This document shows positions 5,705 to 6,406 of a stretch of DNA of 6,406 nucleotides, piece by piece; within the stretch, counting starts at the first letter, position 1; each line of letters starts with the position of its first letter. A program made the translations under genes and the position numbers. The stretch covers positions 1 to 6,406 of the forward strand of contig CAJUEG010000115.1 of NCBI GenBank assembly GCA_910584835.1, in the 5' to 3' direction. Under the pieces are notes generated by a model. The model made no database searches. It had not been told where the DNA came from and saw only the letters and a program-made list of their open reading frames with translations. The stretch comes from an uncultured Oscillospiraceae bacterium (lineage in GTDB: Bacteria > Bacillota > Clostridia > Oscillospirales > Oscillospiraceae).

Positions 5705-5710
5705 GGAGGT
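5705..5710 (+). promoter_or_regulatory. Ribosome binding site of the thiolase gene
   Basis: GGAGGT is a full-strength Shine-Dalgarno sequence 8 nt before the ATG at 5719. It fixes the start codon and suggests high translation, as expected for a central fermentation enzyme. Confidence 0.9.
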
Positions 5711-5718
5711 CGATTCCC

Positions 5719-6406
5719 ATGAAAGATTTATACGTGGTCAGCTGCTGCCGCACCGCGGTGGGTTCCTTTGGCGGAAGCCTGAAGGACACCCCCGCCACCG
5801 ACCTGGGCGCCGTCGTGGTCAAGGAGGCGTTGGCGCGGGCCAACGTGAAGCCGGAGCAGGTGGACGAGGTCATGTTCGGCTGCATCCTGACCGCCGCCCA
5901 GGGCCAGAACCCCGCCCGCCAGGTGGCCATCAAGGCCGGCGTGCCCTTCTCCGTCCCCGCCTACACCGTGGGCATGGTGTGCGGCTCCGGCATGAAGTCC
6001 GTCATCGAGGCGGGCCGCGCCATCCGCTCCGGCGACGCGGACATCGTGGTGTGCGGCGGCACTGAGAACATGAGCGCCGCCCCCTTCGCCTCCATGGACG
6101 CCCGCTGGGGCGCCCGCATGGGCGACAAGAAGCTGGTGGACACCATGATTAAGGACGGATTGTGGGACGCCTACAACAACTACCACATGGGCACCACCGC
6201 CGAGAACATCTGCGACATCTGGGGCATCACCCGCGAGGAGCTGGACGCCTTTGCCGCCTCCTCCCAGCAGAAGACCGAGGCCGCCCAGAAGGCCGGCAGG
6301 TTTGACGACGAGATCGTCCCCGTGATGGTGAAAAAGAAGAAGGAAATGGTAGAGTTCAAGGTGGACGAGTTCCCCAAGGCCGGCGTCACCGCCGAGGGCA
6401 TCGCCA
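5719..6406 (+). CDS. Acetyl-CoA C-acetyltransferase (thiolase), N-terminal part (3' truncated by window)
   Basis: A biosynthetic-type thiolase that condenses two acetyl-CoA into acetoacetyl-CoA, the first step from acetyl-CoA to butyrate in gut anaerobes; the reverse reaction serves fatty acid or ketone degradation. 229 codons are visible of the usual ~390. The N-terminus has the family pattern RTAVGSFGGSL (11-21). The nucleophile is Cys88 in VCGSGMKS, the position of the active-site Cys in clostridial ThlA. CGGTENMS (112-119) and NNYHMGTTAENI (153-164) are further thiolase signatures. The CoA-adenine region and the C-terminal His and second Cys motifs lie beyond the window. It has its own promoter and strong ribosome binding site. 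Which genes follow is not visible, so a butyrate operon (hydroxybutyryl-CoA dehydrogenase, crotonase, butyryl-CoA dehydrogenase) is only a guess. thlA or atoB would both be reasonable names. Confidence 0.95.
   Translation, partial: MKDLYVVSCCRTAVGSFGGSLKDTPATDLGAVVVKEALARANVKPEQVDEVMFGCILTAAQGQNPARQVAIKAGVPFSVPAYTVGMVCGSGMKSVIEAGRAIRSGDADIVVCGGTENMSAAPFASMDARWGARMGDKKLVDTMIKDGLWDAYNNYHMGTTAENICDIWGITREELDAFAASSQQKTEAAQKAGRFDDEIVPVMVKKKKEMVEFKVDEFPKAGVTAEGIA

Overview
This 6.4 kb window is chromosomal DNA from a high-GC, low-repeat-coding anaerobic Firmicute. The best guess is an Oscillospiraceae gut bacterium of the Flavonifractor / Intestinimonas / Lawsonibacter type. That rests on GC-rich codon use, Gram-positive style ribosome binding sites (GGAG, AAGGAG, GGAGGT), a PrsA-type lipoprotein foldase next to mfd, and a clostridial-type acetyl-CoA acetyltransferase. 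The genus is an inference; nothing here proves it.

Layout: four genes, all on the + strand, separated by three sizeable intergenic regions. (1) Bases 1-718 are the 3' end of mfd, the transcription-repair coupling factor. (2) Bases 947-2125 encode a secreted lipoprotein with a parvulin peptidyl-prolyl isomerase domain (PrsA/SurA-like). (3) Bases 2526-5147 encode a complete 873-residue P2-type cation ATPase (PMCA/SERCA-like). Its leader (about 2324-2446) is a yybP-ykoY manganese riboswitch whose closing helix competes with a 17-bp intrinsic terminator. (4) Bases 5719-6406 are the 5' part of a thiolase (acetyl-CoA C-acetyltransferase), cut by the window end.

The best-supported regulatory unit is the consensus promoter (2284-2312), riboswitch, terminator and ATPase. 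It reads as a manganese-responsive switch that turns on an efflux pump for Mn2+ and/or Ca2+. Each of the other two downstream genes has its own sigma-A-like promoter with exact 17-bp spacing, so the four genes appear to be separate transcription units rather than one operon.

The least explained material is between the genes. All three gaps hold related GC-rich repeat DNA: a roughly 132-135 bp unit with matching ends at 2148-2279 and 5481-5615, a more diverged relative at about 731-856, and a 45-bp direct repeat at 5157-5201 and 5429-5473. Each unit fills the space between the preceding stop codon and the next gene's -35 box, and each carries a different central hairpin between conserved flanks. 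This is the one pattern here that the ordinary annotation does not explain. I see no CRISPR array, tRNA, rRNA, transposase or defence system.
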